Shown: positions 52,803-62,334, counted from the first letter of the stretch. The stretch is DNA of 64,000 nt from UBA1181 sp045601045 (GCA_045601045.1 JAZRZA010000066.1:1-64000), one strand, 5' to 3'. Notes: generated from the sequence alone by a model not told the origin. Made by a program: numbers and translations.

Positions 52803-54086
52803 ATGGTATGCGCAAAATCTCATAGGAAGATAGGCAGATGGGTGACATGGGTGGCCCTACTACTCTTCGCATGTTCAAGAGGGAGCAACCTCGAAGAGCA
52901 TACCACATCGTCCGAAACGGTGCAGCGCGACTCCTCAAACATTCGCCAGGAAGAGATCGACTCTATCACTAACTGCCCTATCCAACGCCTTAGAATCAGT
53001 GCGGTCGGCGACATCATGCTCCACGATTATCAAATGAGGAAGGCCTACCGCAACGATACCGACACCTTTGATTTTAGCCCTGTCTTTCAACAAATCCAGC
53101 CCTACTTAGATGAGGCGGATCTACTCATCGGCAACTTGGAAACTGTGTTCGGAGGCAAGAAGAAGGGAAGAGACACCTCCGTTTATGGTTACGGAACATT
53201 CCCCTATTTCAATGCGCCAGATTGCTTCGCCACTACCCTATCAGAGGCGGGTTTCGACTGGCTGGCTACCGCCAACAACCATATACTGGACGCATACCCC
53301 GCAGGCATCACCAGAACTCTCAATCTCCTCGATTCGCTCGGCATCTCCCACCACGGCACATCACGAGATTCTGCGGAGAGACAAGTGTTGAGCATCATCG
53401 AGAAGAACGGCATCAAGGTGGGACTTCTCAGTTATACCCATAGCCTCAACGGCATCCATCTCAAAAAAGAGCACTCATTCATGGTCAACGAATACCGGAA
53501 ATACGACTCCACCAAGGTGAGTGAAATGTGCGCGGTGGCACGCCGCCTCAGAGAGGCCGGGGCCGATTTCACCATCGCCTACCTTCACTGCGGTACGGAA
53601 TACCAACGTACGCCCAACCGTTACCAACGACGTATGGCGGATTCTTTGCATAAAGCGGGATGTGATCTGATCCTTATGTCGCACCCCCATATCCTCCAAC
53701 GCCTGGAAATAATTCCCCCAACAGAGGAACAGAGAGGTTCCCTTGTGGCTTACTCCTTAGGCAACTTTCTCTCTTCACAAGTATATTCCGACAGCATCCC
53801 CAAAGATATTGGCGCCATACTGGAGGTGACCATCCGAAAGGATTCAAGCGGCACAACCATCGATCAAGTGTCGGTAGTGCCTACCTATACCTATTGGCGG
53901 AAAAGCCACATAGGCATACTCCCCGTCATCCAGGCTTATAACCATCCGGATTCGCTCTTCCACCTCTACAAAAGAGACAAAGAGAGGGTGAAGGATGCCT
54001 TCTCAAAGACACTCATCACCCTCCGTGGAAAAATGGATAGTACCCTTTGGAGCATCGATGATGATCGATATCTCCTCAAATGGTAA
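52803..54086 (+). CDS. CapA/PgsA-like metallophosphatase-fold lipoprotein
   Basis: 427 residues. The lipoprotein signal WVALLLFACSRGS is followed by the CapA domain: RISAVGDIMLHDYQMRKAY (first metal ligand), DEADLLIGNLETVFGG, WLATANNHILDAYPAGI, AYLHCGTEYQRTPN and LILMSHPHILQRLEI. These are calcineurin-like metal motifs. The family is linked to poly-gamma-glutamate capsule synthesis, but many Bacteroidales members lack the pgs cluster, as here, so substrate is open. Convergent with the following unknown lipoprotein gene, only 3 bases apart. Confidence 0.9.
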   Translation: MVCAKSHRKIGRWVTWVALLLFACSRGSNLEEHTTSSETVQRDSSNIRQEEIDSITNCPIQRLRISAVGDIMLHDYQMRKAYRNDTDTFDFSPVFQQIQPYLDEADLLIGNLETVFGGKKKGRDTSVYGYGTFPYFNAPDCFATTLSEAGFDWLATANNHILDAYPAGITRTLNLLDSLGISHHGTSRDSAERQVLSIIEKNGIKVGLLSYTHSLNGIHLKKEHSFMVNEYRKYDSTKVSEMCAVARRLREAGADFTIAYLHCGTEYQRTPNRYQRRMADSLHKAGCDLILMSHPHILQRLEIIPPTEEQRGSLVAYSLGNFLSSQVYSDSIPKDIGAILEVTIRKDSSGTTIDQVSVVPTYTYWRKSHIGILPVIQAYNHPDSLFHLYKRDKERVKDAFSKTLITLRGKMDSTLWSIDDDRYLLKW

Positions 54087-54089
54087 AGG

Positions 54090-54734
54090 CTACAACTCCA
54101 CCCTCATCGTCTTGGTCAATGTTTTACCACCCTCGAAAGAGATGGTAAATACAACATTATGGGGCATTAAAGGAACAGACTGTGGCAAAATAATCTCGAT
54201 GCTACCATTGGACCATAAAGACTTTTCTTTCTCCGTGAAATCCGAGAAAAGCTTCTCTACATGTTGCAAATGCTCCATATCATTAGGGTAATTGTTCAGC
54301 ACAAACTCACCCCATGAACTCACATAAACTTTCAAGTAATCGCATAGATTGCAACCCGCTGGCATATCTTCCCCATAATTGACATCCGCAACTAATGAAA
54401 TCGAGGTGACAGGGAAGGCGCATACAAACGTCTCGCAATCATTCCACCCATTCCAATGGTCGTCATGATACAAATTGGAGATGGAATCAAACAATTCGTG
54501 GCGCGGCACACCAACGGAACTTTCCCCAGAGGATACCCTTTCTCCATTAACACGGAAACTTAGATAATACGCTCCATCGGATGTTTTGCCATACGTCGCG
54601 CTCTCAAAGGTATCTGGCAAAAAATAATCATTCACTAAATGACTGGAGCGAAACGATGCCTCCGGAGTAGAATCGTCTCCACAAGAGGTAATCAATAGGG
54701 CCATCACCGCCCATACATAAATAAGTTTCTTCAT
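54090..54734 (-). CDS. lipoprotein of unknown function beside a C10 peptidase
   Basis: 214 residues with lipobox LLITSCGDD. The mature part is beta-rich, with conserved-looking DDHWNGWNDCETFVCAFPVTSISL and AGCNLCDYLKVYVSSWGEFVL. No family is recognised. It lies 12 bases after the C10 peptidase gene in the same direction. Bacteroidales C10 peptidases often have a partner, sometimes an inhibitor, and this gene is a candidate for that, from position alone. Confidence 0.75.
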   Translation of the reverse strand: MKKLIYVWAVMALLITSCGDDSTPEASFRSSHLVNDYFLPDTFESATYGKTSDGAYYLSFRVNGERVSSGESSVGVPRHELFDSISNLYHDDHWNGWNDCETFVCAFPVTSISLVADVNYGEDMPAGCNLCDYLKVYVSSWGEFVLNNYPNDMEHLQHVEKLFSDFTEKEKSLWSNGSIEIILPQSVPLMPHNVVFTISFEGGKTLTKTMRVEL

Positions 54735-54746
54735 ACGCTGAAAATT

Positions 54747-56192
54747 TTACCGCCAAGCGGCGTGAATTTCTAAATTATATTGATAATTATAGGTCTCTCT
54801 TCCCTTTTGGGTATCATAATCTTCTCCCCGCTGCACATCAAAACATCCAGCGGAAAAATAACCATTGTTTTTACCATTCCATCCCCAGTTGACATGGAGC
54901 AACGGATGTTCATAGATGGTATTCACATAACGATTGGTCGATCTATTGGTGGAGTTGTCCAACGTGTAGGTGTAACAATCATATCGCGATGTGGTGTAGC
55001 CGTCCACCACCCAAGCGTGCCCATCATAAGCGACGAAGGCTACTTTCTTTTGCTTTCCATTCATCAAAATAGGCCTGCGAAGATCCAGATACCCCTTCGC
55101 CTTCTCGAATGTGAACGACTGTGTACCGCATCCCGAATAACCGCAAGCCTTCAAATAGGACATTGCATCAGACTCCTTCGCCGAACTACCGTCACAACCA
55201 TAATCCATATCAATGTTGAGACCGATGCCATACAGCAATTCACCCACCTGCTTTTGAGTCTCTTTTTCATCAAGATTTTCCGCATTCTTTTTTTTCACGA
55301 TCTCGTTCCAATTCGGAGAGAGGCTTCGCTTCGTGCGTCGATCGATTTGATAGGAGATGGCTTTAGGATATTGGTAATAGGCCATCAACTGCCCGATAGC
55401 TACCGCCCAACATCCTGCCGGCGCATGACCGCTTACATTTGACTTACACGTTTTCATCAAATCATTATAGGGAGAACCGCTTTGCGCCCATGTGGTAGGC
55501 AACAATGGCGCCACCTCCTCCTTGCCTTTCAACAACTTAAAGGATCCAGTAGATACGCTCCTCAATGATGCGCCCTGATCGGAACTATCTTCCTCCAGCA
55601 TCCTCTCAGCCATCTCCCTCAACGAGTCTTTCTCCACCTCAAACGTAAGGATCGACGCCTCCATATATTGCTGCGCATTCTCCAAGAAAATAGCTAACCC
55701 AGGATTATCAATCGAGTCACCAAGCGTTCCACTTTCTACGCATGCCAACACCGGACATCCCACGCGGTCGTCCGCACAGATAATGGCAAAACCGGCACTG
55801 TCGGCGAAATTGCATACAAAGGCCATCGTATCGGGCAGAGCGACCTCCTCGCCACCAGCGCGTAAAGCACTGGACCTTCGCTCCAACACCCTTCCGCCAT
55901 TCACGATCCTCCTTGCGCCGGAACTTCGCAACTGGTGCTCTCCTTCCTGCGGGAAATAGAGCGCCGCTGCATCTTCCGCCAAGGCGGCAGCCTCCTCCCA
56001 ACTCATCGTATGGTTGGTGGCATACAACGCCTTATAATTTAGTGTGCTTTTAGACAATTCCTGCATATCACTCTTGGGATTAATTGTTAGAGACTCCTTT
56101 TCACAACTCGTGAAAAACATAAGATAACCACTCAACATCACCCACGCAAGGCGATTCTTCCCCCGCGCTTTTACATTTTGTTTCACAAACAT
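54747..56192 (-). CDS. C10-family cysteine peptidase, lipoprotein
   Basis: 481 residues. Lipobox VMLSGYLMFFTSC anchors it to a membrane. A propeptide with an atypical Ser/Arg-rich stretch (RRIVNGGRVLERRSSALRAGGE) and a GFAIICADDRVGCPVLA block precedes the catalytic part: Cys in HAPAGCWAVAIGQLMAYYQYP near residue 265, His in AYDGHAWVVDGYTT, and Trp in HVNWGWNGKNNGYFS. Unlike the secreted C10 enzyme at 28.8 kb it has no sorting tail. Paired with an unknown lipoprotein. Confidence 0.92.
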   Translation of the reverse strand: MFVKQNVKARGKNRLAWVMLSGYLMFFTSCEKESLTINPKSDMQELSKSTLNYKALYATNHTMSWEEAAALAEDAAALYFPQEGEHQLRSSGARRIVNGGRVLERRSSALRAGGEEVALPDTMAFVCNFADSAGFAIICADDRVGCPVLACVESGTLGDSIDNPGLAIFLENAQQYMEASILTFEVEKDSLREMAERMLEEDSSDQGASLRSVSTGSFKLLKGKEEVAPLLPTTWAQSGSPYNDLMKTCKSNVSGHAPAGCWAVAIGQLMAYYQYPKAISYQIDRRTKRSLSPNWNEIVKKKNAENLDEKETQKQVGELLYGIGLNIDMDYGCDGSSAKESDAMSYLKACGYSGCGTQSFTFEKAKGYLDLRRPILMNGKQKKVAFVAYDGHAWVVDGYTTSRYDCYTYTLDNSTNRSTNRYVNTIYEHPLLHVNWGWNGKNNGYFSAGCFDVQRGEDYDTQKGRETYNYQYNLEIHAAWR

Positions 56193-56242
56193 AACAAGGT
56201 AAAATTTTAGTTAAACATTTTATTGTTGGAAATCCAACAGTG

Positions 56243-56250
56243 CAAATATA
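56243..56250 (-). promoter_or_regulatory. -7 box for the C10 lipoprotein operon
   Basis: TATATTTG on the minus strand; a GTTGG/CCAAC hairpin (56225-56238) lies in the 51-base leader. Confidence 0.6.
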
Positions 56251-56322
56251 GATATATTTTTAATATTTCACAACAATAACCGTAAATAAATAAAAATTAT
56301 CAATTATAAGGAATTACAAAAA

Positions 56323-56358
56323 AAGCCATCCAGACCGCCTTGACGATCTGGATGGCTT
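56323..56358 (-). terminator. GH30 gene terminator
   Basis: AAGCCATCCAGA and TCTGGATGGCTT arms, 12 base pairs, followed on the minus strand by TTTTT. Confidence 0.85.
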
Positions 56359-56377
56359 AGAAACTAGGGTATATCTA

Positions 56378-58552
56378 TTATTTCACTTCCACTTTGAAAG
56401 AATCTGTCTCATTGGAGAGGACATAGAGACCTGTGCTTAATCCACGCTCTTTGAGCATCTCTTCCACATAATCTCCTGACTTGATATCCACACTCATCAA
56501 GATTCTTCCCGCAATATCCACAACCTTGAATGTGCCACAAGGCGTATTAGCGGATATCTCCTCCATTCCTGTAAGATCAGGATGCTCCGCCTCGAAGTTG
56601 ATCCAATCAATGTTGGTGTAGTTGCCATCGATGTTGATACGCATCACGTGTTTACCCTCCTCGATACGTGAGGTTGTTCCCTCCAACGTATAGTAGGTGT
56701 CCCAGCTCGTACCCTCTGGAAGCGATACCTTGGAAACCACTTGATTGCCATCAATAGAGACACTGAAAGCGGAAACTTTACTACCAGAAGCCACTTTTGC
56801 CGTCCACTTGTAAGTATCGGAGTTCTTCACATCCACGGTGTATTCCAACCACTCACCCTCATTGGTGTAACCGACCGCCAAGCCATCGTCACTCTTCACA
56901 ACATCTACCCCCTCGTTGGTACGGAAGGATCCATCTCCTTGATTCTCATCGTCGTTGTCTAGATAAGCGACGCCGCTACCACCCAAATCATACGCCTCCG
57001 CTTGGATCTTTCCTGGGATAGTGGCTGCTGTGCCATTGTAAGGCGTTTGTGGCACGTGAACCTTGACCGTCACAGAGGCCTTGCCCTCGTTGCCCTCGTT
57101 GTCTTTCGCCACAGCGACCAACTCGTAGGTTCCCTCTTTCACACCTTCCCAAGTATAGGTATATGGCGCACTGGTGGATTCACCCAATTTTGTGGTGCCA
57201 TTGTAGAAGGTGACAGATTGAATGGCTCCATCCTCGTCACTTGCCTCAGCGGTCAACTGAATGGATGCCGGAGCCTCCAAATCGTCTGTCGCGGTAGGCG
57301 AGGTGATCTTAACTACCGGAGTGCCCTTCTTCGCACCGCCAACCAATGTCACGACACTGCGAGCCTCCATGGTGATTTGGAACGAACCGTTGGAAGCGAT
57401 GTCCGACTCCTTCTTCACATTCTTCGAACCACTGGTCACATAACGCTCCCAACTTGCGATCTGAACACCTGGCACCGAAACGGTGAAGGTCTTGGCTGCA
57501 TCGTTGCTATTGACAATGACAATCACCACATTACCATCCTTCTTAAAGGCGGAGACATTGACATTGTTGGTTGGGTGTTGGGTCGCGTCCACACGAACGA
57601 AGCCCGGACGCACGAACTTTGAATAGTGGGAGAAACAGTAGCCACGCTTGGTGATGTTACCGTTATCCTTCATCAAACTGTAAGAACGACGAATGTACCA
57701 CCATACATAGGTCTGGAAATTTCCAACCACCACCGCATTGGTCATGTGGTCCGCCACCTGCAAAGCCTCTGGCCACAAATCCGCGTCGCTGGAACTATTC
57801 GGATAGTACACCTCGGTCATCCACAACTCCTTGCCGGCTCCCTTTTGTTGGAAAAGCGGATAGCTCATCTGGCTCACCTGCGTACCATAAAGGTGCGTAG
57901 CAAGAATATCCAAATTGGCAAGTGCCCTGTCGTTCTTCAAAATAGGGTCTGTAGTGTTCTTATTGTACTGGAACGCCTCTGGCGCCATCACTCTACATTT
58001 GATGTCTTGCGCATTGTTCGCCATAAAGGTAGCCATATCGTTAGGCTCCCACCATGTCCAGTCCGCACCATAATCCGGCTCGTTCTGGATAGACATCGCA
58101 TACAAAGGGACACCATTGTTCTTCATATAATCGATGAACTTATTCAGATGTTGCACATAAGCACCATACGAACTGCTCTTCAAACGCTTCGAGTTCTTAT
58201 ATGACTCACACATGTTCGAAGGGGGACTCCAAGGTGAGGCGAAGACGGTAACGCCCTTCTTCACCGCATATTGAGCGGTAGCGACCTCATTGGGCCATGC
58301 GCTCTCATTGGGATCGACATGGATACGGAGGACAGAGAGTCCCAATTGGTTATCGCCATTATCGAAAGCGGTCTTTCTTTGGCTCTCGGAGAGATCTTGG
58401 ATCCATCCGGGGAAGTTAATACCTCCGAATCCTTTGATCTCCTGATAGGTTTTGTTGACATTGACATTAATGGTCTGCGCTCCCGCCATCAAAGGCAAAG
58501 CCGCCATACAAGCCAAGGCCCATCTCTTCATTCCTTCTTTAACTAGTTTCAT
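56378..58552 (-). CDS. GH30 glucuronoxylanase with Ig-like and CBM6 modules, T9SS tail
   Basis: 724 residues. After a signal peptide (WALACMAALPLMAGAQ) comes the GH30 barrel: KGFGGINFPGW, acid/base Glu in SIQNEPDYGADWTW near residue 155 and nucleophile Glu in LWMTEVYYP near 244; subfamily 8 (glucuronoxylan-specific) fits best. An Ig-like domain (PVVKITSPT through YTWEGVKEGTYELVAVAKDNEGN) and a CBM6 (IQAEAYDLGGSGVAYLDND, DWINFEAE) follow. The end, LSTGLYVLSNETDSFKVEVK, is a T9SS sorting domain. It degrades xylan main chains at glucuronic acid branches. MKRW, seven codons in, is an alternative start. Confidence 0.92.
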   Translation of the reverse strand: MKLVKEGMKRWALACMAALPLMAGAQTINVNVNKTYQEIKGFGGINFPGWIQDLSESQRKTAFDNGDNQLGLSVLRIHVDPNESAWPNEVATAQYAVKKGVTVFASPWSPPSNMCESYKNSKRLKSSSYGAYVQHLNKFIDYMKNNGVPLYAMSIQNEPDYGADWTWWEPNDMATFMANNAQDIKCRVMAPEAFQYNKNTTDPILKNDRALANLDILATHLYGTQVSQMSYPLFQQKGAGKELWMTEVYYPNSSSDADLWPEALQVADHMTNAVVVGNFQTYVWWYIRRSYSLMKDNGNITKRGYCFSHYSKFVRPGFVRVDATQHPTNNVNVSAFKKDGNVVIVIVNSNDAAKTFTVSVPGVQIASWERYVTSGSKNVKKESDIASNGSFQITMEARSVVTLVGGAKKGTPVVKITSPTATDDLEAPASIQLTAEASDEDGAIQSVTFYNGTTKLGESTSAPYTYTWEGVKEGTYELVAVAKDNEGNEGKASVTVKVHVPQTPYNGTAATIPGKIQAEAYDLGGSGVAYLDNDDENQGDGSFRTNEGVDVVKSDDGLAVGYTNEGEWLEYTVDVKNSDTYKWTAKVASGSKVSAFSVSIDGNQVVSKVSLPEGTSWDTYYTLEGTTSRIEEGKHVMRINIDGNYTNIDWINFEAEHPDLTGMEEISANTPCGTFKVVDIAGRILMSVDIKSGDYVEEMLKERGLSTGLYVLSNETDSFKVEVK

Positions 58553-58657
58553 GTTAGTATGTGTTTTTCTTGATTCGGGTATATATGATATCTCCCCTCC
58601 TCCTGGTTATACAATAATCTACTTTTAGACGCCACAAATGCGTGTTGCTTACGTTTG

Positions 58658-58665
58658 CAAACATA
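58658..58665 (-). promoter_or_regulatory. -7 box for the GH30 gene
   Basis: TATGTTTG on the minus strand, perfect consensus. It implies a leader of about 95 bases. Confidence 0.6.
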
Positions 58666-58672
58666 GCGTTAT

Positions 58673-58687
58673 ATCCGCCAAACGGAT
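58673..58687. promoter_or_regulatory. inverted repeat upstream of the GH30 -7 box
   Basis: ATCCG and CGGAT arms with CCAAA between, in the -33 region. Possible operator. Confidence 0.35.
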
Positions 58688-58829
58688 AGAAAATTTCGTT
58701 CTTTCCATAGTAAAATTGTGTCAAAAGAGCCGTCCATATTGCGATTTAGGCGAAAAATCCTTTACTTTGTAAAAGGTGGAAGGGAAGGGAAACCCTTTAA
58801 GAACCTGAGGAGTAATTAAATTTAATATA

Positions 58830-60197
58830 ATGGAAAAACAAAAAAGATTTTTTCTCACAGAGGATGAGATTCCAAGAGAGTGGTACAACATCGTGGCTGA
58901 TATGAAAAACAAGCCGCTTCCTATGTTGAACCCACAGACCAAGAAGCCTATCACAGTAGATGAGATGTGCGGACTCTTCAACCGCGCATGTTCAGAGCAG
59001 GAGTTGAACACCACCGACGCGTGGATCGAGATCCCGGAGGAGGTGCGCGACATGTACAAGAGCTACCGCTCCACGCCGCTCGTCAGAGCATACGGGTTGG
59101 AGAAGGCATTGGACACGCCAGCCCACATCTACTTCAAGAATGAGAGCGTAAGCCCTGTGGGATCCCACAAGTTGAACTCCGCATTAGCGCAAGCATATTA
59201 CTGCAAAAAAGAGGGCGTCACCAACATCACCACCGAAACAGGTGCTGGACAATGGGGTGCGGCTCTCTCCTACGCCGCCAAGGCATTCGGCCTTGAGTTG
59301 GCTGTATTCATGGTGAAGGTAAGTTACCACCAAAAACCTTACCGTCGTTCCATCATGCAAACCTACGGCGCGCAGGTGGTGCCATCTCCAAGTATGTCAA
59401 CCCGCGCCGGCAAGGATATCTTGACCAAGAATCCAAACTACCAAGGTAGCTTGGGTACCGCCATCTCCGAGGCTGTGGAGTTGGCTATGCAAACCCCTAA
59501 CTGCAAATATGTGTTGGGTAGTGTGTTGAACCACGTGACCCTTCACCAGACCATCATCGGTTTGGAGGCAGAGAAGCAAATGGCTATGGCAGGCGAATAC
59601 CCAGATATCGTGATCGGTTGCTTCGGCGGTGGATCCAACTTCGGCGGTGTCTCCTTCCCATTCATGCGACACAACCTCTTGGACGGAAAGAAGACCGAGT
59701 TCTTAGCTGCCGAGCCAGCATCTTGTCCTAAGTTGACCCGCGGTGTCTTCCAATACGATTTCGGTGATGAGGCTGGTTACACCCCAATGTTGCCTATGTA
59801 CACTTTGGGACACACCTTCGCCCCTGCCCACATCCACGCCGGCGGTCTTCGCTACCACGGTGCGGGAACCATCGTGAGCCAATTGATCAAGGATGGTTTG
59901 ATGCGCGGTGTGGATATCCCGCAACTCGAAACCTTCGAGGCCGCTACCCTATTCGCCAAGGCTGAGGGTATCATCCCCGCGCCAGAGTCTTCTCACGCGA
60001 TCGCTACCGCCATCCGCGAGGCGAAGAAGTGCAAAGAGGAGGGCAAGTCAAAAGTTATCCTCTTCAACTTGTCTGGACACGGTTTGATCGATATGACCGC
60101 TTACGACCAATACATCTCAGGCGATTTGACCAACTACGAATTGCCAGAGCAAGAGATTACAGATAATATCAGCAAATTGGAGAAGATCATCAAGTAA
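58830..60197 (+). CDS. trpB: TrpB2-type PLP-dependent tryptophan synthase beta chain
   Basis: 455 residues, longer than ordinary TrpB and of the TrpB2 group. The PLP Lys is in SPVGSHKLNSALAQAY; TETGAGQWGAALSYAA and GCFGGGSNFGGVSFPFMRH (phosphate-binding glycines) are conserved. TrpB2 makes Trp from indole and Ser, without or with little help from TrpA. No other trp gene is nearby, which suggests indole salvage rather than de novo synthesis; this is inference. Confidence 0.93.
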   Translation: MEKQKRFFLTEDEIPREWYNIVADMKNKPLPMLNPQTKKPITVDEMCGLFNRACSEQELNTTDAWIEIPEEVRDMYKSYRSTPLVRAYGLEKALDTPAHIYFKNESVSPVGSHKLNSALAQAYYCKKEGVTNITTETGAGQWGAALSYAAKAFGLELAVFMVKVSYHQKPYRRSIMQTYGAQVVPSPSMSTRAGKDILTKNPNYQGSLGTAISEAVELAMQTPNCKYVLGSVLNHVTLHQTIIGLEAEKQMAMAGEYPDIVIGCFGGGSNFGGVSFPFMRHNLLDGKKTEFLAAEPASCPKLTRGVFQYDFGDEAGYTPMLPMYTLGHTFAPAHIHAGGLRYHGAGTIVSQLIKDGLMRGVDIPQLETFEAATLFAKAEGIIPAPESSHAIATAIREAKKCKEEGKSKVILFNLSGHGLIDMTAYDQYISGDLTNYELPEQEITDNISKLEKIIK

Positions 60198-60222
60198 GGG
60201 ATTTTCTAAATATACTTCAGAA

Positions 60223-60252
60223 AGGGCTGCCCGACGGGTGGCCCTATTTTGT
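60223..60252 (+). terminator. trpB terminator
   Basis: AGGGC...GCCCT with inner CCC/GGG pairs, then ATTTTGTT. The T run is shared with the next promoter's TTTG. Confidence 0.7.
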
Positions 60253-60278
60253 TCAATCGAACCGAATGATTACTTTTG
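60248..60278 (+). promoter_or_regulatory. promoter of the YcxB-like gene
   Basis: TTTG, 19-base spacer, TACTTTTG. The -33 element overlaps the trpB terminator T run. Confidence 0.7.
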
Positions 60279-60313
60279 CGGATGAATTTTATTACCCTAT
60301 ATTTTTATGAATT

Positions 60314-60811
60314 ATGGAAATTAAAAACGAAACGATTCTGACTCATCAGCAGTTGGCTGAGATTGTGCTTCGAATGAAAAAAGTAAGGATACGCCAGTTT
60401 TTTGTAGCAGCAATTTTCCTTCTAAATACCACCTTATTTATTATGGATTGGATGAAAACTGAGGAAATCGACATGGGTTTGGCGTTTTTTTCGATACTAA
60501 TGCTTCTAATACTCATTCGTATCCCTATTCGACTACGTTCAACATATAAGGACATCACTGGCAACTCAGACTCCTCTTGGTCATATATCTTCAAGGATAC
60601 TGAATTGGAATGTGCTAAAAACGATGGAAGGGTAAAAAACGACCAAGCAACTTATCTTTATGAATCCCTCTCTCGCTTGGAAATAAGGAAAGATTATATT
60701 ATCCTATACGTTTCAAAAGCAGAGTTTTTACCAATCGATAAAAAGGGGTTCTCCTCCGAAACCGAGATGAATGAGGTGATTTCCGTATTAAGAGGCAAAC
60801 TGAAGAATTAA
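60314..60811 (+). CDS. YcxB-like membrane protein
   Basis: 165 residues. Two membrane helices (FFVAAIFLLNTTLFIMDWM and GLAFFSILMLLILIRIP) are followed by a C-terminal cytoplasmic YcxB-type domain: YIFKDTELECAKNDG, YLYESLSRLEIRKDYIILYVSKAEFLPIDKKGFSSETEMNEVISVLRGKL. The family is widespread and of unknown function. It is single-gene, between trpB and a convergent glycosyltransferase. Confidence 0.8.
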   Translation: MEIKNETILTHQQLAEIVLRMKKVRIRQFFVAAIFLLNTTLFIMDWMKTEEIDMGLAFFSILMLLILIRIPIRLRSTYKDITGNSDSSWSYIFKDTELECAKNDGRVKNDQATYLYESLSRLEIRKDYIILYVSKAEFLPIDKKGFSSETEMNEVISVLRGKLKN

Positions 60812-60842
60812 GACTTAACTCTCGGCAAACGATATACTAGTA

Positions 60843-61688
60843 TTATTCTTTCTTGTCACTGGTGATCACATCAATCTTACCACCACGCATCTTCTCCTTC
60901 ACTACCTTGCGGAAATAGAAGCTATATCCCTTGATTTGACGAAGCGTCTGCATGGAGAAGAACTTTTGGGAGATAGGACGTTGGTAGGAGTGGATAATGG
61001 ATACATAAGGCAAATAGACCGTCTTGTACCCTACGGTAGAGAGTCGGCGACAGAAATCAGCATCCTCCGGACCATAGAAAATACGGTCATCCAAGAAACC
61101 AACTTTCACCTGCGCCTTACGTCTGATCAACTGGCAAGCGCCTATCACAAAATCAACCACCATAGGCTCATTGCCCGCTACCTGATGGGAAGGATAGAGC
61201 GTTTTATCGTAAGAATCCTGAAAAACCTTATAGCCAGATTGTTGCATCATATTGTGGATACCGCTCTTGATAATTCCCATACGGGTTGGAAACCGTTTGC
61301 TGCTGGCTTGCGGAAGACCATCCTGGCCAATCAGTTTGCAGCCACAAACACCCACATCCGGATGGCTATCCATATAATCCACCATCGCATGGAAAGCCTC
61401 TGGGTTCATCACCGTATCGCTGTCCAAAAATAGAACATACTCGCTAAGGGAGTTTACCAAACCCATATTTCTCGCGGCGGCCACACCTCGGTTGGTCGCG
61501 CAAGTAATCATTTTTATAGAGGGATATGAATGAGTCAATGCAGCACGTGTACCGTCCTTGGAAGCATTGTCTATATACAAGATCTCCACATCTGGATCGT
61601 TCATCAAGAACTCCAATGATGCAAAATTCTTCTCTAAATAGTGCCAAGAATTATGTCCGATAACGATAATTGATACCTTCGTCTTCAT
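60843..61688 (-). CDS. glycosyltransferase family 2
   Basis: 281 residues. The GT-A fold shows IIVIGHNSWHYLEKNFASLE at the start, DNASKDGTRAALTH, NRGVAAARNMGL, YVLFLDSDTVMNPEAF (metal-binding Asp-x-Asp) and DDRIFYGPEDADFCRRLSTVGYKTVYLP. RhaN/WbbL-like subgroups have this C-terminal GPEDxDFC pattern. It transfers sugar to a cell-surface glycan; acceptor unknown. No other glycan-assembly genes lie next to it. Confidence 0.92.
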   Translation of the reverse strand: MKTKVSIIVIGHNSWHYLEKNFASLEFLMNDPDVEILYIDNASKDGTRAALTHSYPSIKMITCATNRGVAAARNMGLVNSLSEYVLFLDSDTVMNPEAFHAMVDYMDSHPDVGVCGCKLIGQDGLPQASSKRFPTRMGIIKSGIHNMMQQSGYKVFQDSYDKTLYPSHQVAGNEPMVVDFVIGACQLIRRKAQVKVGFLDDRIFYGPEDADFCRRLSTVGYKTVYLPYVSIIHSYQRPISQKFFSMQTLRQIKGYSFYFRKVVKEKMRGGKIDVITSDKKE

Positions 61689-61758
61689 ACTTTAATCTCC
61701 TCCTTCTCCAAAGGAAGCCATAATATAAAAGTAATATGGTTTCACCCCTAGGGAAGTA

Positions 61759-61766
61759 CAAATATA
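61759..61766 (-). promoter_or_regulatory. -7 box for the GT2 gene
   Basis: TATATTTG on the minus strand, 71 bases before the ATG. A CCTAA/TTAGG pair is centred at about 61788. Confidence 0.5.
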
Positions 61767-61917
61767 CAAAATTCTAAAACGCCTAATACGTTAGGAGGCA
61801 CATTCGGAATATTTCTTACCTAATGTATATAAACAAGCGCTATAATCTCTTAATACGGCCGAAAAATGACGAATGACGCACTTTTTCAAGAGAAAAAACA
61901 GCAGAATCGTCCAAACA

Positions 61918-62322
61918 TTAAAAGGAATGATAAATAAGATAGCCCCAAACGGAACCAATTACCAGCAAAAGTACCAATTTACCCTTCCACACCGAAAGAA
62001 ACTGTTCCAAGGACAACCACCATCCATAGGACCTATCGGGTGACAAAGCTAAAACCACGGGCCCTACCACCAAGATAGGTAGCGCCAATATAACAAGTGG
62101 ATGGATAAGGAGCGCCTGAGTGAACTGTCCTTTCAAGAAGCACAGAACCGCAGTCGTCAAACCACATCCAGGACAAGGGAGGGTGGTAAGCCTACGGAAA
62201 GGACATACCACCCAGCCATCCTGCTCAGCGAAACATAGATTGTTTATCACCCAGACATAGGCAATAACAAAGAAGATCGCCGCAAAACGTATAAAAGATT
62301 CTTTTGACCTAAATGAAGCCAA
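61918..62322 (-). CDS. DUF2752 membrane protein
   Basis: 134 residues. DUF2752 signature CPFRRLTTLPCPGCGLTTAVLCFLKGQ lies between membrane helices (FAAIFFVIAYVWVINNL; HPLVILALPILVVGPVVLAL; LVLLLVIGSVWGYLI). Function unknown; the CPGCGLTT Cys pair may bind metal. It begins 12 bases after the TM2 gene ends, probably at a TTG, since no in-frame ATG precedes the family region. DUF2752 and TM2 genes are often neighbours in Bacteroidota. Confidence 0.88.
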   Translation of the reverse strand: MASFRSKESFIRFAAIFFVIAYVWVINNLCFAEQDGWVVCPFRRLTTLPCPGCGLTTAVLCFLKGQFTQALLIHPLVILALPILVVGPVVLALSPDRSYGWWLSLEQFLSVWKGKLVLLLVIGSVWGYLIYHSF

Positions 62323-62334
62323 CCTCGTCTTCCA

